A stretch of 64,000 nt of DNA from Streptomyces hygroscopicus (GCA_002021875.1 CP018627.1:6262001-6326000); one strand, 5' to 3'; counted from the first letter of the stretch, positions 26,207-35,016 are shown. The notes: generated by a model from the sequence alone, not told the origin. Made by a program: numbers and translations.

Positions 26207-27075
26207 CAGGGTCCCTTGCATGATCGCTTTCTATCCGGGTTCATCCGGTGAGGCCGAGGGCGGTCAGGGGCCTGCGGCAGTCGCGGGCGGTGTGGCGTAG
26301 GGCGGCGGCGATGTTGGTGTGGTCGCCCTGGCGGTGGACGCCGATGGCGAGGTTGCGCAGGCTGGCCATGATACGCGGGAGACGACCGATAACGATCTTG
26401 GAGTCGTCCTCGCGGAACGTTCGGTCGCGGACGTGGTGCAGAAGGTTTTCGATCTTCCAATGTCCTCTGATCCAGGCGGCGAGCTGGGCGCCGGGCGGCA
26501 CGCCGGGCGGCAGGCTGGTGATCAGGTAGACCCGTTCGATGGTGAGCTTGCCGGTGGTGAAGTCCTTTCTCCAGCGGACGACTTGGAGGGCCTGGCGGGC
26601 GTCGGGGTAGTCGAGGTGGGCGAAGGCGGTGGTCTTCAGACGCCGGATCTCCGTGCGGTGGTGGGCACGGGTGCGCTCGTGGTGGTCGAGCGTGATCTCC
26701 CGCCAGGGCAGGTGGCGGACGCGGTCGAACGGGCCGGGGTGGTTGGCCTTGACCTGGGCGATGTAGTGGGCGCCGCGTTCACGGAGGTAGGCGCCGTGGG
26801 CGTGCTAGTTGTGCAGGGCGTCGGCGGTGATGACCGTGTCGGTCAGGTCGATGGTGTCCAGCAGGGGCTTGAAGGCGGGGATCTCGTTGCTCTTGTCGGC
26901 GACCTGCCGCTGGGCGAGGACGTGGCCGGTGTGGTCCATCGCGGCGAGCAGTGTGACGTGCGGGGTCGTGGCGGTGCGCGAGCCGCGCAGGGCCTTGCCG
27001 TCGACGGCGATCGCCCGCAGTCCGGCGGGCGAGGGAGTGGCGCGGGCGGTGAGGAAGGCTCCAATCGCTTGGTCC
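26207..27075 (-). mobile_element. ISAs1-family insertion sequence remnant
   Basis: The left limit, CAGGGTCCCTTGCATGATCG, is the same end as the solo fragment at 19405 and looks like an ISAs1 terminal sequence. The element contains the C-terminal ~275 codons of its transposase and then runs directly into an IS110-type remnant. The other terminal repeat is missing, so it is immobile on its own. Confidence 0.75.
26241..27075 (-). pseudogene. ISAs1-family transposase, truncated and with one nonsense codon
   Basis: The frame reads DQAIGAFLTARA, LRAIAVDGKALRGS (first Asp), DTVITADALHN (second Asp), then an in-frame TAG at 26805-26807. It continues without shift: HAHGAYLRERGAHYIAQVKANHPG ... AAWIRGHWKIENLLHHVRDRTF (Glu) ... 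SLRNLAIGVHRQGD, ending at 26241. At the TAG, homologues usually have Gln (ALHTQ), so a single CAG-to-TAG transition explains it. The N-terminal ~100-120 residues are replaced by an IS110 remnant. Confidence 0.85.
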
Positions 27076-27215
27076 GGTGTTCGGCGGGGTCGGTGCGAAG
27101 GATGTGGGCCAGGACACTGGCATCGAGGTGGTCGGACTTCTTGCGGCTGAGTGCGTAGCGGTAGCGGGCGGCGGTGAGTGGGTTGATGACGTAGATCGGT
27201 CGGCGGGTTGCGCGC
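27076..27215 (-). pseudogene. IS110-family transposase fragment
   Basis: The minus strand encodes RRPIYVINPLTAARYRYAL, then SRKKSDHLDASVLAHILRTD and PAEHR. This matches the core of IS110/IS116 DEDD transposases (NPL..ARYR....RKSD..DA..LA.ILRTD). About 45 codons remain, bordered by the ISAs1 remnant on one side and unassigned DNA on the other. Edges are approximate. Confidence 0.75.
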
Positions 27216-27279
27216 AGTCAGGCGAGCGCGCATGACGAGAGCCGAACCGAAGGGCCCAGACTGGTCCCAGGTCGTGACA

Positions 27280-27318
27280 ATGCCTCCCATCTGCACTGTA
27301 TGCGCAGGTGGGAGGCAT
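27280..27318. terminator. Hairpin downstream of gpmA
   Basis: ATGCCTCCCATCTGC (27280-27294) pairs with GCAGGTGGGAGGCAT (27304-27318) with one G-T wobble and a 9-nt loop. It begins 12 bp after the gpmA stop on the minus strand. Confidence 0.75.
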
Positions 27319-27329
27319 GATCATGTTTT

Positions 27330-28091
27330 CTACTTCTTCTTGCCCTGGTTCTTGACCGCCTCGATGGCGGCCTTCGCGGCCTCCGGGTCGAGGTAGGTGC
27401 CGCCCGGGTTGACGGGGCGGAAGTCGGCGTCGAGGTCGTAGGAGAGCGGGATGCCGGTGGGGATGTTCAGGCCCGCGATGTCGGCGTCGGAGATGCCGTC
27501 GAGGTGCTTGACCAGGGCGCGGAGGGAGTTGCCGTGGGCGGCGACCAGAACGGTGCGGCCGGTGAGGAGGTCCGGGACGATGCTGTCGTACCAGTACGGC
27601 AGCATGCGCTCGACGACGTCCTTGAGGCACTCGGTGCGGGGGCGCAGCTCCGGCGGGATGGTCGCGTAGCGCGGGTCGTCGCTCTGGGACCACTCGGCGC
27701 CGTCCTCGAGCGGGGGCGGCGGGGTGTCGTACGAGCGGCGCCACAGCATGAACTGCTCCTCGCCGAACTCGGCGAGGGTCTGGGCCTTGTCCTTGCCCTG
27801 CAGCGCGCCGTAGTGGCGCTCGTTGAGGCGCCAGGAGCGGCGGACCGGGATCCAGAGGCGGTCGGCGGCATCGAGGGCGAGCTGGGCGGTGCGGATGGCG
27901 CGCTTCTGGAGGGACGTGTGGACCACGTCGGGGAGCAGGCCGGCGTCCGTCAGCAGCTCACCGCCGCGGACCGCCTCCTTCTCGCCCTTCTCGTTCAGAT
28001 TGACGTCCACCCAGCCGGTGAACAGGTTCTTCGCGTTCCACTCGCTCTCGCCATGGCGGAGGAGGATCAGCTTGTACGGTGCGTCGGCCAT
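27330..28091 (-). CDS. gpmA: 2,3-bisphosphoglycerate-dependent phosphoglycerate mutase
   Basis: 253-residue glycolytic enzyme interconverting 3- and 2-phosphoglycerate. The phospho-histidine motif [19 protein letters not shown] is at residues ~9-27, [13 protein letters not shown] carries the catalytic Glu/His region, and [18 protein letters not shown] carries the second His. The C-terminal [22 protein letters not shown] segment is typical of dPGM. The start is ATG 28091; the longer frame to 28199 lacks family similarity. It is flanked by IS remnants downstream and a divergent MFS gene upstream. Confidence 0.96.
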   Translation of the reverse strand: MADAPYKLILLRHGESEWNAKNLFTGWVDVNLNEKGEKEAVRGGELLTDAGLLPDVVHTSLQKRAIRTAQLALDAADRLWIPVRRSWRLNERHYGALQGKDKAQTLAEFGEEQFMLWRRSYDTPPPPLEDGAEWSQSDDPRYATIPPELRPRTECLKDVVERMLPYWYDSIVPDLLTGRTVLVAAHGNSLRALVKHLDGISDADIAGLNIPTGIPLSYDLDADFRPVNPGGTYLDPEAAKAAIEAVKNQGKKK

Positions 28092-28241
28092 GCCGCCGAG
28101 CCTACTGGACCGGTCTGAGGCGGTCGGTTGACGGACCCCGTCAATTCGCTGGCGGCGCGGGGGGCCGCGTCGGTAAGTTGCGGATGCTGGTTGTGCCACT
28201 TACAGATGCGGCTTGTGTCGCGCACAGGGGGGAGTCGTCCG

Positions 28242-29612
28242 GTGTCCGTCGCTCGACTGAAACGGGCCGCGAAGGAGAGCGTCTCGGGGTTGCCCCGGGA
28301 GTTCTGGTGGCTGTGGACCTCCACGCTGGTCAATCGGCTGGGCGGGTTCGTGGCCACCTTTCTCGCCATGTACCTGACCGTGGACCGGGGCTATTCGCCG
28401 ATGTTCGCCGGGCTGGTCGGGGCGCTGCACGGGCTGGGCGGGGCGGTGTCGGCGGTGGTCTCCGGGGTGCTGACCGACCGGCTGGGGCGGCGGCCCACGC
28501 TGCTGGTCTCGCAGGTGTCGACGGCGGTCACGGTCGCCGTGCTGGGCTTCGTCCAGAACCCGGTCGCCATCGCCGTCGTGACCTGTCTGGTGGGGATGAC
28601 CAGCAACGCGTCACGGCCCGCGGTGCAGGCGATGATCGCCGACATCGTCCGTCCCGAGGACCGGGTGCGGGCCTTCGCGCTCAACTACTGGGCCATCAAC
28701 CTCGGCTTCGCCGTCTCCGCGGCGGCGGCCGGGCTGATCGCGAGCCACGGCTATCTCACGCTCTTCCTGGGCGACGCCGGGATGACGCTGCTGTGCGCGT
28801 TCATCGTCTTCGCCAAGGTGCCGGAGTCCCGTCCGGAGCGGGGTGGCGCCGCCGGAGGTGGCGGTGGGGATGTGGCAGTGGACAAGTCGGAGGCCGGGCT
28901 GGGCTCGGTGCTGCGGGACCGGCGGTTCATGGCCGTGGTCGGGCTGTCATATCTGGTCGCGACCCTCATCCAGCAGGCGTTCGTGGCGCTGCCCGTGGCG
29001 ATGGGGGCGGAGGGGCTGTCCAGCACGGACTACGGCATCGCGATCGCGACGAACGGCGCGCTGATCGTGGCCGTACAGATCCCGGTGACGCGGTTCCTCG
29101 AACATCGGGATCCGGCGCCGCTGCTGATCGCCTCCGCGCTGCTGACCGGAGGGGGCTTCGGGCTGACCGCCTTCGCCGGGTCGGTGGGGATGTACGCGGT
29201 GGCCGTGACCGTCTGGACGCTTGGCGAGATCATCAACTCCCCCACGCAGATGGGGCTCGTGGCCCGGCTCTCCCCGACCCATGCGCGCGGCCGCTACCAG
29301 GGGATGTACAGCCTGTCGTGGTCCCTCGCCTCGCTCACCGCGCCGCTGGTGGGTGGCGCGGTCATGGACCGCTTCGGGGCGGACGCCCTGTGGGCGAGCA
29401 GCGCCGTGGTGGGGCTCGTGGCGGCCGGGGGGTACGCGGCGCTGGGGCGTGCGATGCGGAACCAGCCTGGGGGCGGGACGTCTGAGGGCGACGTGGATGC
29501 TGAGGTGGGTGCTGGAGTGGGTGCTGGAGTGGGTGCTGAGGTGGATGCTGAGGGTGTGGTGGGTGCCGGGGGCGGCGTCCGGGCTGGGGTGGGCGAGGGC
29601 GCCGGCGGCTAG
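28242..29612 (+). CDS. MFS transporter (putative drug/metabolite exporter)
   Basis: 456 residues from the GTG at 28242, which has AGGGGGGAG ~7 nt upstream. About 12 membrane helices follow. The family-typical loop 2-3 motif is present as GVLTDRLGRRPTLLVS, and the second half starts near LGSVLRDRRFMAVVGLSYLV. The last ~50 residues are a repetitive Gly/Ala/Val/Glu cytoplasmic tail (AGVGAGVGAEVDAE). Members export small hydrophobic compounds by proton antiport; the substrate is unknown. It is divergent from gpmA and convergent with the M48 gene (18 bp apart). Confidence 0.9.
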   Translation: MSVARLKRAAKESVSGLPREFWWLWTSTLVNRLGGFVATFLAMYLTVDRGYSPMFAGLVGALHGLGGAVSAVVSGVLTDRLGRRPTLLVSQVSTAVTVAVLGFVQNPVAIAVVTCLVGMTSNASRPAVQAMIADIVRPEDRVRAFALNYWAINLGFAVSAAAAGLIASHGYLTLFLGDAGMTLLCAFIVFAKVPESRPERGGAAGGGGGDVAVDKSEAGLGSVLRDRRFMAVVGLSYLVATLIQQAFVALPVAMGAEGLSSTDYGIAIATNGALIVAVQIPVTRFLEHRDPAPLLIASALLTGGGFGLTAFAGSVGMYAVAVTVWTLGEIINSPTQMGLVARLSPTHARGRYQGMYSLSWSLASLTAPLVGGAVMDRFGADALWASSAVVGLVAAGGYAALGRAMRNQPGGGTSEGDVDAEVGAGVGAGVGAEVDAEGVVGAGGGVRAGVGEGAGG

Positions 29613-29630
29613 GGGCGCGGCCCGGTGCGA

Positions 29631-31898
29631 TTACGGCGCGGGCCTGGGGATCACGGGCTCGATGTGGATGCTCGGCATCGAGGGCGGTGGCAGCCGGTAG
29701 GTCGGGATCGTCGGCCGGTCCGGGAAGGTGGGCTGTCCGTAGGTCGGGTACGGAGCGGGCTCCGTACCCGTGCCGCCGCCCGGCTGGTAGCGGTCGTTCC
29801 ACCGGGTCACCGGGATCCGGGGGTAGCTCGGCTCGTCCCTGTTCGCCCACAGCGCGAACATCAGCCCCGTCATCCCCACCAGCACGGTGAGCGCCAGCGC
29901 CCCTACGCCGATGATGCGCCGGCGCGCGGGGCCGGTGACCTCGGGCGTGATGCTGATCCGCCGCGCCTTCTCCCCTGGCATCGGTCCAGCCGCCGTGCCC
30001 CCGGCCGGGCCGGGCAGGGGTGCGCGTTCGTCCACGCCCAGGGCGGCCAGGTGCAGCCCCAACCGCTGGGTCTGGCCGGGCAGCCGCACTGCGGTGTCGG
30101 CCCAGGTGCGGATGGTTTCGGGGGCGATGCCGTCGGGCGGTACGAGGATGCTGGGGCCGGTCCAGTTCATGGCCCAGTACGCGGTTCCCCGCGCGACCAG
30201 TTGCGCTCCGATCAGCACGGCCAGGGCGTCGGCCAGGGAGCTGAGCGGATCGTCGCGTTCGGTCTGCCCGGGGTGGGGCGTCCGCTCGGGCGTCCGCTCA
30301 CCGTGCGACAGACGGGAGTTGAGGGCGCGGGCCAGCGGCATACGGCGGCCGCTATCCAGCAGTCGCAGCACCCGCTGGACCGTCAGCGCGTCTGGCTGGG
30401 CGGCTGGTCCTGCGACCGGTCCCGCGTCCGGCTCCCCGGCCCACCTCGCGTCCCGCTCCCCGGCCCACCTCGCGTCCGGCTCCCCGGCCCACCTCGCGTC
30501 CGGCTCCGCGACGGGCTCCGCGCTCGGCCCCTCTTCCGGCTCCCCGGTCGGCCACGATTCCGGCTCCCCGATCCGCCACGATTCCGGCTCCCCGGTCGGC
30601 CCCGATTCCGGCACCGTTACCGGCCCCGCCTTCTGGCGTCCCGCCCCCTCGGCCTCCTCGACCCCGCGCACCGCCTCGGCCAGCGGGGTCAGGATGCGCG
30701 TCGCGCGGTGCTCGGCCAGTTCGGTGAGCCAGTCCCGCCACGGCACCCGCTTACCCGCGTCCGGGCCGGACAGCATGACGCGGCCCAGCGCGACCGCGTA
30801 CCGCGGCTGTAGCGAGAGGGGGTCCGGGGCGTCGGGGTCCGGGGACAGGGAGCCCGGGAAAAGGGGTTCGGCGCCGGGCTCCGGGGCGGGCAGGCGCGCC
30901 AGCCGTTCCAAGCGGGTGGCCAGGGCCGGATGCGCGTCGTCGCGGTCGGCGGGCCGCTCTACGGCGCGGGCGCGTAACGCGGCCAGCGGCTCCCGTACTT
31001 CGGGGGCCTCGACCATATGGGCGAAGGCGCGGAACGGATCGTCGGGGATCCGGCCCGTCGCCCGGCGCATCGGGGCGAGGAAGTCCGCGAGGAACTCCTG
31101 CCACGCCGCCTCCAGCGCCGCCGTCGAGCGCAGCGCGTCGGCCATGGCGCCCGGACCGGCCACCCGGGCGGCCTCACGATCGGCCTCCAGCTCCTGCCGT
31201 CTCCGGACCGGGCGGGTGAGCCAGCGGAAGACGTGGGTGTAGAGGCCGAGCAGCAGCAGGGGCCAGCCCGCGTACAGCCGCACCAGGTCATTGGCCGCCG
31301 ACGCCTCCTGGATCGCCTGCCGGGCGGCGACCAGCCCCGCCGCGCCCCGGTGGGCGACCGCGCCGAAGCGGCTGTGGCGGCGGGAGAAGTGGCCCAGCTC
31401 ATGGGCGAGGACGGCGCGCAGTTCGGCGGGCGACAGACAGGCCAGCAGGGGCATTCCGAGGTAGAGGACGCGCTGGCCGGGGGCGAGCCCGAGGAGCGGT
31501 GCGTCCTCGGTGACGGAGGCGTTGACCTCGGCGGTCAGCCGGATACGGGCGGGCGGCCGGGTGCCGACGGCGAGGGCCAGCTCCTCGACCGTGCGCCATA
31601 ACTCCGGCGCCCCGCGCCGGGTCACCGGCACCGCGTCCTCACGCGATACGGCGGGGCGGGCGGTGCGGATCACCGCCCACACCATGCCGAAGACGATCGG
31701 GGCGAACGCCGCGCAGGCGGTGACGACGCTCACGGGCGGCGTCTGGACCCCCGGCTCTCCGGCGGTCCATAAGGCCGCCGCGAGGAAGGCGCCCCAGAGC
31801 AGCACCATGGCCGCGACCAGCGCGTAGAAGACGGCGAGCAGGGCGAGGGCGAGGAGGGCACGGGCGGCGGCGAGGAGAGCGCGGGCGGCGGCGATCAC
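29631..31898 (-). CDS. Membrane M48-family zinc metalloprotease
   Basis: 755 residues. Two to three N-terminal membrane helices (ALLALALLAVFYALVAAMVLLW; VSVVTACAAFAPIVFGMVWAV) precede the gluzincin domain with HELGH (~residue 166) and the third zinc ligand in RRQELEADREAAR (~residue 238). A long hydrophilic region includes imperfect 8-residue repeats (EPDARWAG, plus ESWxxGEP). One more membrane helix (IIGVGALALTVLVGMTGLMFAL) and a Pro-rich extracytoplasmic tail end the protein. It is last in a three-gene operon: GTG overlaps the sigma-factor stop by 4 bp. The protease could act on membrane proteins, perhaps in the pathway of the sigma factor (inference). Confidence 0.88.
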   Translation of the reverse strand: MIAAARALLAAARALLALALLAVFYALVAAMVLLWGAFLAAALWTAGEPGVQTPPVSVVTACAAFAPIVFGMVWAVIRTARPAVSREDAVPVTRRGAPELWRTVEELALAVGTRPPARIRLTAEVNASVTEDAPLLGLAPGQRVLYLGMPLLACLSPAELRAVLAHELGHFSRRHSRFGAVAHRGAAGLVAARQAIQEASAANDLVRLYAGWPLLLLGLYTHVFRWLTRPVRRRQELEADREAARVAGPGAMADALRSTAALEAAWQEFLADFLAPMRRATGRIPDDPFRAFAHMVEAPEVREPLAALRARAVERPADRDDAHPALATRLERLARLPAPEPGAEPLFPGSLSPDPDAPDPLSLQPRYAVALGRVMLSGPDAGKRVPWRDWLTELAEHRATRILTPLAEAVRGVEEAEGAGRQKAGPVTVPESGPTGEPESWRIGEPESWPTGEPEEGPSAEPVAEPDARWAGEPDARWAGERDARWAGEPDAGPVAGPAAQPDALTVQRVLRLLDSGRRMPLARALNSRLSHGERTPERTPHPGQTERDDPLSSLADALAVLIGAQLVARGTAYWAMNWTGPSILVPPDGIAPETIRTWADTAVRLPGQTQRLGLHLAALGVDERAPLPGPAGGTAAGPMPGEKARRISITPEVTGPARRRIIGVGALALTVLVGMTGLMFALWANRDEPSYPRIPVTRWNDRYQPGGGTGTEPAPYPTYGQPTFPDRPTIPTYRLPPPSMPSIHIEPVIPRPAP

Positions 31899-32785
31899 CG
31901 GCCCTCCCGGGTGCCGTCGTGGCTGCCGTGCCGCGCGTCGGGCCGGAAACCCTCCCGCGCGTCAGGCCGGAAACCGTTCCGCACGTCAGGCCGGAAACCC
32001 TCCCGCGCGTCAGGCCGGAAACCGTTCCGCACGTCAGGCCGGAAACCCTCCCGCACGTCAGGCCGGAAACCGTTCCGCACGTCAGGCCGGAAACCCTCCC
32101 GCACGTCAGGCCGGAAACCGTTCCGCACGTCAGGCCGGAAGCCCTCCCGCGCGTCGGACCGGAAGCCGTCCGACAGCCACTCCGCGGCCCCGTGCAGCGC
32201 CACCGTCAGCGGGTCCTCCGGTGTGCGGGTCAGCAGGCGCTCGGTCGGGCGGCCGAGCTCCGGGGAGACGTCCAGCAGCAGGCTCAGCCGGGCGCGGGCC
32301 TTGTTGAGGTTGCTGCCGACGCTGCCGACCGAGATCCCCAGCTCGGCGGAGATCGCCCGATAGCTCATGCCCTCGAGCGAATGCATGACGACCACCTGAC
32401 GCTGACGCGGCGGCAGCGTGCCGAGGGCGCGCAGCGCGGCCAGTGCCTCGGCGGTCTCCTCCACGGTGGCGGTCGTGGCGGCCGGGACGGTCGTCTCGGC
32501 CATCTCGACCGGCTTCCAGCGGAACCACCAGCGCCGCCCGTCCTTCGAGAGCTTGCGCCGCATGGTGGTGGTCACCCATGCCTCGGGCGAGGCGTACGCC
32601 CTGACCTTGGGCCAGCGGCGCATCGCCTCGATATACGCCTCCTGCACGGCGTCCTCGGCGTTCTGCCGGTTGCCGCTGAGCATCACCGCGCGGGCGGCCA
32701 GCCAGGGGTAGGTGCGGGCGTAGAAGGCGTCGAACTCCTCCTCGGACTCGCCGCCACGCGCGGTCTCCTCGACGGTGTCACTCAC
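31895..32785 (-). CDS. ECF-type sigma factor with a repeat-array C terminus
   Basis: 296 residues. Sigma region 2 (FDAFYARTYPWLAARAVMLS; NAEDAVQEAYIEAMRRWPKV) and region 4 (LPPRQRQVVVMHSLEGMSYR; ISAELGISVGSVGSNLNKARARL) are complete within ~195 residues. After a linker come ten copies of an 8-residue repeat GFRPDVR(N/E), giving an arginine-rich tail not expected in ECF sigmas. The GTG start overlaps the upstream 81-aa gene by 8 bp, and the stop overlaps the M48 gene by 4 bp. The overlaps suggest that the small membrane-like protein, sigma factor and protease work together, perhaps with the 81-aa protein as anti-sigma (inference). Confidence 0.9.
   Translation of the reverse strand: MSDTVEETARGGESEEEFDAFYARTYPWLAARAVMLSGNRQNAEDAVQEAYIEAMRRWPKVRAYASPEAWVTTTMRRKLSKDGRRWWFRWKPVEMAETTVPAATTATVEETAEALAALRALGTLPPRQRQVVVMHSLEGMSYRAISAELGISVGSVGSNLNKARARLSLLLDVSPELGRPTERLLTRTPEDPLTVALHGAAEWLSDGFRSDAREGFRPDVRNGFRPDVREGFRPDVRNGFRPDVREGFRPDVRNGFRPDAREGFRPDVRNGFRPDAREGFRPDARHGSHDGTREGR
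31928..32167. repeat. Array of ten 24-bp repeats inside the sigma gene
   Basis: Ten in-frame 24-bp units (consensus protein GFRPDVRN/E) occupy 240 bp. Internal units alternate N and E versions, so the array largely grew as 48-bp doublets. Copy number should be prone to slippage without frameshift. Confidence 0.92.
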
Positions 32786-33023
32786 CCCGATCGCCCCCGT
32801 CCCGCTCCTCCACCCGCCGCCTTATGGTCAGCGCCGTGCCGTCGGGGCGGCGGTCGGTGAGCACCGTGCCCGGTGCCGTCCTGCTCACCAACTCGGCCAG
32901 TGTGCGCGCCCGGAGCCGTTCGCCCGAGCGCGCCGCCAGCCAGCGGATGACGTCCCCCATCAGCCGTAGCACCCCCACCGTCACGACCGTTGCCACCGTG
33001 AGCCACGGATTGTCCATGAGCAC
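32778..33023 (-). CDS. Small 81-aa protein upstream of the sigma factor
   Basis: It begins MLMDNPWLTVATVVTVGVLRLMGDVIRWLAARSGE, a hydrophobic or amphipathic helix. A basic and acidic mixed region (LRARTLAELVSRTAPGTVLTDRRPDGTALTIRRRVEERDGG) follows. GTG 33023 has AGGAG 8 nt upstream; an ATG two codons later is too far. Its stop overlaps the sigma start by 8 bp. Size, a possible membrane helix and coupling suggest a sigma partner, but no anti-sigma signature is visible. A strong hairpin covers its ribosome-binding site region. Confidence 0.75.
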   Translation of the reverse strand: MLMDNPWLTVATVVTVGVLRLMGDVIRWLAARSGERLRARTLAELVSRTAPGTVLTDRRPDGTALTIRRRVEERDGGDRGE

Positions 33024-33033
33024 CGTTGTGTCT

Positions 33034-33076
33034 CCTCTTCATGGTTCCCGGCCAGAGCCGGTTCACCATGAAGAGG
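33034..33076 (-). promoter_or_regulatory. Nested hairpin reaching into the ribosome-binding site of the 81-aa gene
   Basis: Outer arms CCTCTTCATGGT (33034-33045) and ACCATGAAGAGG (33065-33076) are perfect. Inner arms CCGGC/GCCGG enclose CAGA. On the minus strand the 3' arm ends in GAGG, part of the Shine-Dalgarno GAGGAG of the gene at 33023. It also begins 53 nt after the stop of the beta-helix gene, so it may act as its terminator, a translational switch for the next operon, or both. Confidence 0.75.
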
Positions 33077-33129
33077 CGTCATGGACCGTATTTCTTCACC
33101 CCGTTTCGCACCCTGTTTTCCGGGAGATG

Positions 33130-34869
33130 TCAGCCCATCGCGCGCTGCGCCTCGTACAGATTGCGGGGGTGGACGGCCTCGGGGTGGCCATAGGACTCGA
33201 TACGGGAGTGCAGCGGACCGGTGAAGTCCGGGACGTCGATCTGGCCGAACTGCCGGACCTCGCTGATCCCGACCGTCGCGCTGTACGGCGCGATGTCGTC
33301 GACCTTGACGCACCCGGCCCGCTGATTGGCCACCGTGACGTTCCAGTGGGTGAACCGCGCACCGTAGAGCGGGCCCGCGCTCGCGTCGCCGCCGTGCGCC
33401 CCCGTGTTGTCCACGGTGATCTCCGTACGGACGTTGGCGAAGGGCATCCCGCGGTGGGTGTCGAAGGTGCCCATCTCCATCCGGCCGCGCGACCAGACGT
33501 TGTAGCTGGACAGCCCCTCCACGTTGATGCCGTGCAGTGACGTCCCCGCCGGGGCCGGGACGGTGCGCTGGGCCAGGACGAAGTCCTCCACGAGGTTGTC
33601 GTGCGAGCCCTCGCGGCAGCAGTAGGGATGATGGCTGCCGCGCCCCGTCACCCGGGTGCGGCGCAGGGTGCACGCCTTGGCGGCGACGAGCAGGAAGCCG
33701 TTGTCGACGTTGTTGACGGTCACGTCGTCCACCCAGCAGTCCCACGCGCACTGCAGCGCGACGCCGTTGTACCCCTTGTCCAGCAGATGCTGCGACTGCG
33801 GGGTCTCGACGACGTCGAGCGTGATGCCCTCGACCCCGGAGCCGGTGACCGGGCGTACGAGCGTGGTGAACCGGGGCTTCCAGGCGGGCCGGGCATCCAG
33901 CGGCAGCGGACGGTCGAGGGTCACCCGGCGGCGCCACCGGTCGACGGAGACGACGCGGCACGGCCATTCGTAAGGAACGTACGAGGTGAGCTTGGTCTTG
34001 TCGGCCCAGACGTACTCCGCGGCGCCCTCGACGTCACCGGCCATATGGCGCAGGAGGGAGTGCGTGTCGTCGTCGGCGAGCTGGAACAGCACGCGGTCGC
34101 CGCGGCGCAGGGCGGACGGGTCCTCGACGGTCACCGTCCAGTCCCCGCGGCGGGCGGGGGCGGCGAGATCGGTAAGGGTGTGCCACTCGTCGCGCTTGTT
34201 GCCCGTCCAGCCCTCGAACGGCCACGCCTGGGCCCGGATCGCGTCGGTCAGGGAGCGCCGGCGGGCGTCCGGGCAGATCCAGATGAGCCCGCCGGCCCAG
34301 GACCAGGACGACTTGTTCCCGCCGTAGCGGCTGCCGTACGGGCCGATCAGCTCGGTGAGGCTGCGGGTCGCGTGGAGGGTGGTACGGCCACTGCCCGCGC
34401 CGCGCAGCACGACGTTGTCGTAGCCGAGGCGGATGACGTCGTCCACGCGGTACGTCCCGGGCGGCACCAGGACCGTGCCACCGCCGCGCCGACCGACCGC
34501 GACGATGGCGCGGTTGATCGCGGGCGCGGCGTCCGTGGAGCCGTCGGGCCTGGCGCCGTAGTCGCGGACGTTGGCGACGACGGGCAGGCGGGGGAAGTGT
34601 GTACGCCCGCCGAGGAATCCGGCGCGGCCGACGTACGGGATCTGCGGATGGGTGTATGGCCGGGCGCGGAACTCACGCCAGAGGGGGGACGTACCCGCCC
34701 CGCCCGAGGTGCGCGGTCCGCCCGAGGCGCCCGGTCCGGCGGCGGTACGCGATGCGGCCGCCGCGTCCGTGGGGGGCAGGAACGGGGTGCCCGTCCCCAG
34801 GAACGTGGCGCCCGCCGCCACGCCCATCGCGCCGCCGAGCAGCCGCCTTCTGTTGATCTCCGTGCCCAT
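33130..34869 (-). CDS. Tat-exported right-handed beta-helix protein (pectate lyase superfamily)
   Basis: 579 residues. A twin-arginine signal (NRRRLLGGAMGVAAGATFLGTG) precedes a linker and a Pectate_lyase_3/GH55-like parallel beta-helix: FPRLPVVANVRDYGARPDGS, DAAPAINRAIVAVGRRGGGTV, LVPPGTYRVDDVIRLGYDNV, and later coils such as VDDVTVNNVDNGFLLVAAKACTLRRTRVTG. Such proteins bind or cleave polysaccharides extracellularly; the catalytic residues cannot be placed with confidence. ATG 34869 with a GGAAGG-type site. It lies downstream of ybjN on the same strand with a 197-bp gap. Confidence 0.88.
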   Translation of the reverse strand: MGTEINRRRLLGGAMGVAAGATFLGTGTPFLPPTDAAAASRTAAGPGASGGPRTSGGAGTSPLWREFRARPYTHPQIPYVGRAGFLGGRTHFPRLPVVANVRDYGARPDGSTDAAPAINRAIVAVGRRGGGTVLVPPGTYRVDDVIRLGYDNVVLRGAGSGRTTLHATRSLTELIGPYGSRYGGNKSSWSWAGGLIWICPDARRRSLTDAIRAQAWPFEGWTGNKRDEWHTLTDLAAPARRGDWTVTVEDPSALRRGDRVLFQLADDDTHSLLRHMAGDVEGAAEYVWADKTKLTSYVPYEWPCRVVSVDRWRRRVTLDRPLPLDARPAWKPRFTTLVRPVTGSGVEGITLDVVETPQSQHLLDKGYNGVALQCAWDCWVDDVTVNNVDNGFLLVAAKACTLRRTRVTGRGSHHPYCCREGSHDNLVEDFVLAQRTVPAPAGTSLHGINVEGLSSYNVWSRGRMEMGTFDTHRGMPFANVRTEITVDNTGAHGGDASAGPLYGARFTHWNVTVANQRAGCVKVDDIAPYSATVGISEVRQFGQIDVPDFTGPLHSRIESYGHPEAVHPRNLYEAQRAMG

Positions 34870-34972
34870 GAACCAGCCCCGCCTTCCATGGATGTGAACG
34901 CAGTTCAGGTGAGAGACGGCGTGAGAATGCCATGGGGCAGGGGTGCGCGGAAGGGGTCGCGTCAGGATGGAC

Positions 34973-35016
34973 GCGCGTCAGGCATGACAAGGAGGCGCGT
35001 CAGGCATGGCAAGGAG
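34973..35016. repeat. 22-bp tandem repeat between ybjN and the beta-helix gene
   Basis: Two copies starting GCGCGTCAGGCATG (34973-34994 and 34995-35016) differ at one base. A third GCGCGTC follows. Function is unknown. Confidence 0.7.

Noticed and set aside
22603..26460. 1285-codon minus-strand open frame opposite the subtilase gene
   Set aside because: It is a shadow of third-position GC bias; the product is Val/Gly/Arg/Asp repetitive with no domain, and the plus strand encodes a clear S8 protease.
31928..32167. Regular 24-bp repeats considered as a CRISPR array
   Set aside because: There are no unique spacers; the units are contiguous, in frame and encode an 8-residue repeat at the end of a sigma factor.
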